A DNA stretch of 10,379 nt from Acanthaster planci (taxonomy: Eukaryota > Echinodermata > Asteroidea > Valvatida > Acanthasteridae), in NCBI RefSeq assembly GCF_001949145.1, contig NW_019091422.1:1388407-1398785 (forward strand), in the 5' to 3' direction. The notes beneath the pieces were generated by a model. That model was not told the DNA's origin. It was given only the letters and a program-made list of their open reading frames with translations, and made no database searches. Both the position numbers and the translations under genes were made by a program. Below are positions 6,780-10,379 of this stretch, piece after piece (within the stretch, counting starts at the first letter, position 1; every line of letters starts with the position of its first letter).

Positions 6780-7661
6780 CTCCACCAATCAAAACGATCG
6801 CCTCTGTGGATCATGCAATAAATTATTCACATTACAATGGCGCGCGTATTCAACAGGTCGTCCTTTCCAGCAGTGGCATAAGCTCTGGACGACAACCTCT
6901 TCCTGAATTGCCTCAAACCTGTAGCACCGAAGCTTGGTATTCCGATCGACAAATTGACACCACGGCAAGTGTCGTGAAGGCTGTCCAGGAAGTCGAGACG
7001 TATTTGTCAATCTTCTAACTGGATTATGGGAAAAGTTTCAAATACCAGGCCGCAACGTTGTGCAAAGACTTCATGAATGTAAGTGGCCCACACATACTCG
7101 GACTACTTAGCCCCCAAAACACGATTGGTTCAGAGAAATGTGAATAATTCATAAACATTAGCACATTAAATAATTCAGATAGACCACTTGAAACAAAGCT
7201 CCAAAGGTGGTAGCCCCACTAGTAGCGTTGCACCGACTCTCACTCCCGATCCATCCTTAGCCACACGTCCGTATGCGCAATTTCGTGTCGGCGTATTGAA
7301 CATTTCGGCGCACCCACTTATCATCGTTGGCGCAATTTATTTTGCACACGAACATGATGATTCTTGACCTTTGCGCTTTCTAAAAACCATTTATTGAATG
7401 ATTTCACTCACGTTATTCAGGTATTTTCCAGTCTTTTTGCCTTTATCCATTCAATCTAACGGGCTTGCTCTCACAGTCGCCATCTTTAAAATAAAGTCGT
7501 TGAAGGTTACGTCACTTGACCCCTCATCATCTCGACGGCTGTTCCATGTGCGCACAGTCCACGACACACACAACTGAGCTACTGCATGCATGGTTAATTT
7601 CGGGCTTAAATGCAGTTCGTTTTGTGGTCTTGACTATCCATTTCGCCACAGACGTCTTGAT
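6780..7661. other. DNA without a supported gene
   Basis: Frames over 6713-7018 (plus) and 6789-7010 (minus) overlap and have no recognisable domain. From 7200 to 7560 the sequence is CpG-containing and of mixed composition but broken by stops in all frames I inspected. A perfect 8-base palindrome, agacgtct, lies at 7650-7657, just before the first copy of the long repeat. Confidence 0.5.
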
Positions 7662-8323
7662 AAAAGGTTAACTTAGGTTACTGACCTAAATCCCAGCCCC
7701 CTGGAATCTGATTCTGGCCATGTGGAAAAAAATTCAGGCTCGCCTGAGAAGGCTTCCATCTCTTTTTCTCAGAAAGTTTGCGGGAGAATGCGATTTATGA
7801 GTCCTTAAAATAACATATGATTTGGCCATAATTTGGACAATGTGCCGCATGGGTGAACAAAATTACTCGAAGTATATGCATACTTTTTATTTACAATTTA
7901 AGGTTGTCTGTAAAATTGTTCACTGGGTCTTTTACCTCAGCCAAACTAGCTTCTAATTCATCCTTTAGGAAAGGCTTAGCATTTTTTTGATTTAGAACAC
8001 AAGGCTTCAAGAGCAGTTCAGAAATCTTTGCTATCCTGGATAATTTTCAATTCAAGAGGAAAAGCTGCAAAGAGGTATATCATAATATTTTACAAGCTAT
8101 CGTACATTGCTGTTAAAGTAAAAAATGAAATCAACCGAATTAACACATCAGCCTGCCCAATAGATAGGGACTAGCTGTACGTGTCTCCATACTTGCCTGG
8201 CAAATACCCCAACGTTCACACTTCTGCAACTTTGTCACTCTTATGTTTTTTTCCCAATCGCCACTGGAGACATCTAATTGTCTAAAAAGGATGTAAAATA
8301 CAAGGGAAAGGTGCTTCAACTAT
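7662..8323 (+). repeat. Long dispersed repeat, copy 1
   Basis: It matches 9717-10379 almost base for base: 12 substitutions and one single-base length difference in a T run by my reading, about 98% identity over 662 bases. It starts aaaaggttaactta and ends gtgcttcaactat. It has no coding frame of note. Near its left end it contains hairpins, ttaggt/acctaa and tcaggc/gcctga. It looks like a non-coding interspersed repeat or part of a longer transposable element that moved or was duplicated recently. Copy 1 ends immediately before an ambiguous base. Confidence 0.9.
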
Positions 8324-8324
8324 N
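8324..8324. other. Ambiguous base (n) at the end of repeat copy 1
   Basis: A single n follows tat at 8321-8323. It sits at the point where the matching copy runs out at the window end. This is typical of an uncertain join or low-quality call, so the sequence across 8324 should be treated with care. Confidence 0.95.
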
Positions 8325-9633
8325 CTAATTAATTATAGATCAACAGTCTTGTTTAGTCACACCAAAACTAATACATAATTCTAACTACATAATAGGAATA
8401 AAACTAAGATACAATGAAACTAACCGAATAAAACCTGCAAATGAATGAACAAGATTATGATTAAGTAACGCATAACTTAAATGTTCACCCAGAACACCTT
8501 ATCTAAAAATACACTAAATAATATCAGGGAAAGTTCGCTAAAACTTCATAAGGAATCATAGGCGAGCTGGTCAATGCCAAGTACATGTAGAATAAGCAAA
8601 ACAACGTATAAATAGTTAAGGGTGGCTGGCCTCACTCAAGGTCAGTTTAGGGTAGAATTACACATGGGACACTTACTTCCATGCACATGGCAACAAACAT
8701 ATGGCTAGGTACCATATATGGCATGTGATAAAGCTTGAATGGACTAAATTGTGTGGGCCTACATAACGGTGACTAATCTGGAAATCTCATTTTCCTTGAA
8801 GCACCAATGACGAAAAGTTGGCGAGTAGGGTAACACGAATATAATAATAAAAACACACGCTTATCAAGTTGCACAAGTTATTCAACAGAAAGCAGTGATG
8901 CAGTAAAATACTCCTAAAACACGAGTAAACTATTCCACAAAGATTCTTTCCTAATAGTAAGATAGTGAAACATAAAGGGTACAAAATATCTCTACAAAAT
9001 GGACTCAATAGAAATGGAATATACAATAGGAACTGAAAAAATAAAATAAAGTGCGGATGTTACAGTACGATTAACGTCTGAACATTAGTTCTTTGATCAT
9101 GACGTGTCCTACCAATTTACCTAAGCAAAGTACATCACGATGTTTAATAAGAATCTACAAGAAACAACAAGGATTCAAGCTTACCTGCACCAACAGAGCA
9201 CACAGGTCAGTGATGAGAAGGAGAAAAGGAGAACAGTTTCAACAACTTTTGTCTAACAAGCCAAGTGCAGACAGCGCTTGGAGACAGCCTTCTCATCAGG
9301 TCTCAGATCGCTTCTGAGGAGGACAGGGCGACCTGGGCCTCTTTCAACGGGTGAGCCATGTGCTCGGAACAATTGATGCAGTATGGTCTTTAGTCATTAA
9401 GTTTTCTTGGGTAAGGAATGATCTCATCTTTCGTAATCAGGACTTTCTCAAGATCACGTACCAGGATGTGGTCTCAATTTTTATAGTCTGTTTAAGGTTA
9501 TTCGCCCACTTCTTAGATGGATTGGCCAAGAAAACATATGGCCAGTCGGAAAAGGAAAACCACGGGAAAAGTGGAAACATATAAATGACTAATTAGGCAG
9601 ATGGTTTCTCCCGTCCGGCCTTCTTGGAGAGGG
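8325..9633. other. AT-rich DNA without a supported gene
   Basis: The longest frames (8787-9026 minus, 9093-9317 plus, 9351-9584 plus) have no motifs I recognise and no gene-like spacing. The minus frame is rich in Leu, Cys and Phe, as expected of AT-rich non-coding DNA. This segment lies between the two copies of the long repeat. Confidence 0.5.
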
Positions 9634-9653
9634 GTGTGTTGTGGTCAACACAC
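9634..9653. repeat. Perfect hairpin, 8-base stem
   Basis: gtgtgttg at 9634-9641 and caacacac at 9646-9653 form a perfect stem around a four-base loop (tggt). It lies about 60 bases before repeat copy 2. No run of T follows, and the role is unknown. Confidence 0.7.
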
Positions 9654-9673
9654 TTCCGTGGGAATGACACTTA

Positions 9674-9716
9674 GTCGGACCCAACATCTTCAAATGGCAC
9701 TCTAACAGGGTCCGAC
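9674..9716. repeat. Inverted repeat abutting repeat copy 2
   Basis: gtcggaccc at 9674-9682 is exactly inverted as gggtccgac at 9708-9716, with a 25-base spacer. The right arm ends at the base before the long repeat begins (9717). It may be the terminal structure of a neighbouring element, or chance. Confidence 0.65.
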
Positions 9717-10379
9717 AAAAGGTTAACTTATGTTACTGACCTAAATCCCAGCCCCCTGGAATCTGATTCTGGCCATGTGGAAAAAAATTCAGGCTCGCCT
9801 GAGAAGGCTTCCATCTCTTTTACTCAGAAAGTTTGCGGGAGAATGCGATTTATGAGTCCTTAAAATAACATATGATTTGGCCATAATTTGGACAATGTGC
9901 CGCATGGGTGAACAAAATTACTCGAAGTATATGCATACTTTTTATTTACAATTTAAGGTTGTCTGTAAAATTGTTCACTGGGTCTTTTACCTCAGCCAAA
10001 CTAGCTTCTAATTCATCCTTTAGGAAAGGCTTAGCATTTTTTTTGATTTAGAACACAAGGCTTCAAGAGCATTTCAGAAATCTTTGCTATCCTGGATAAT
10101 TTTCAATTCAAGAGGAAAAGCTGCAAAGAGGTATATCATAATATTTTACAAGCAATTGTACATTGTTGTTAAAGTAAAAAATGAAATCAACCGAATTAAC
10201 ACATCAGCCTGCCCAATAGATAGGGACTAGCTGTACGTGTCTCCATACTTGCCTGGCAAATACCCCAACGTTCATATTTCTGCAACTTTGTCACTCTTAT
10301 GTTTTTTTCCCAATCGCCGCTGGAGAAATCTAAGTGTCTAAAAAGGATGTAAAATACAAGGGAAAGGTGCTTCAACTAC
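9717..10379 (+). repeat. Long dispersed repeat, copy 2 (reaches window end)
   Basis: Second copy of the repeat at 7662-8323, same orientation, start to start 2055 bases apart. It runs to the last base of the window, so its true right end is not visible. Differences from copy 1 are scattered single substitutions, which is what two real, slightly diverged copies show rather than a simple assembly duplication. The flanking sequences of the two copies differ. Confidence 0.9.

Overview
The window looks like nuclear DNA of an animal, most probably an arthropod; this is an inference. Most of it is AT-rich and gene-poor, with no bacterial operon structure. It carries a fold-back (MITE-like) element and two nearly identical copies of a long interspersed repeat. 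One ambiguous base marks it as an assembled genomic scaffold. No intact host gene can be recognised.

The important part is about 1296-3940. It reads as a decayed insertion from a nucleocytoplasmic large DNA virus (giant-virus-like). At least three genes, and probably the start of a fourth, lie head to tail on the minus strand with virus-like spacing. In transcription order: (A) 3919-3144 resembles a conserved NCLDV protein family and has an acidic, aromatic-ended tail, so it may be a single-strand-DNA-binding type protein. (B) 3099-2454 has charged tandem repeats followed by a striking domain in which every cysteine falls on the same phase of a three-residue period. (C) 1851-1357 is a TFIIB-like factor with a zinc ribbon and one cyclin-like repeat. 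(D) A possible further gene starts at 1352, four bases beyond C. A and C have in-frame stops and A and B have frame changes, so the block is a fossil. A similar A/T-rich TATA-like motif lies just upstream of each start.

Between B and C, where about 30-45 bases would be expected, sit about 600 bases. These include a GC- and pyrimidine-rich stretch and a plus-strand AATAAA, probably a later insertion of host retroposed or repeat DNA. That would place the viral integration before it.

The rest is: 1-1295, no supported gene; 3941-5164, host-like DNA with a short duplication; 5165-5455, fold-back element; 5456-7661, unrecognised DNA including a two-strand open stretch and a very tentative first exon near 6720-6773; 7662-8323 and 9717-10379, direct repeat copies about 98% identical by eye; 8325-9716, unrecognised DNA ending in two hairpin-forming inverted repeats.
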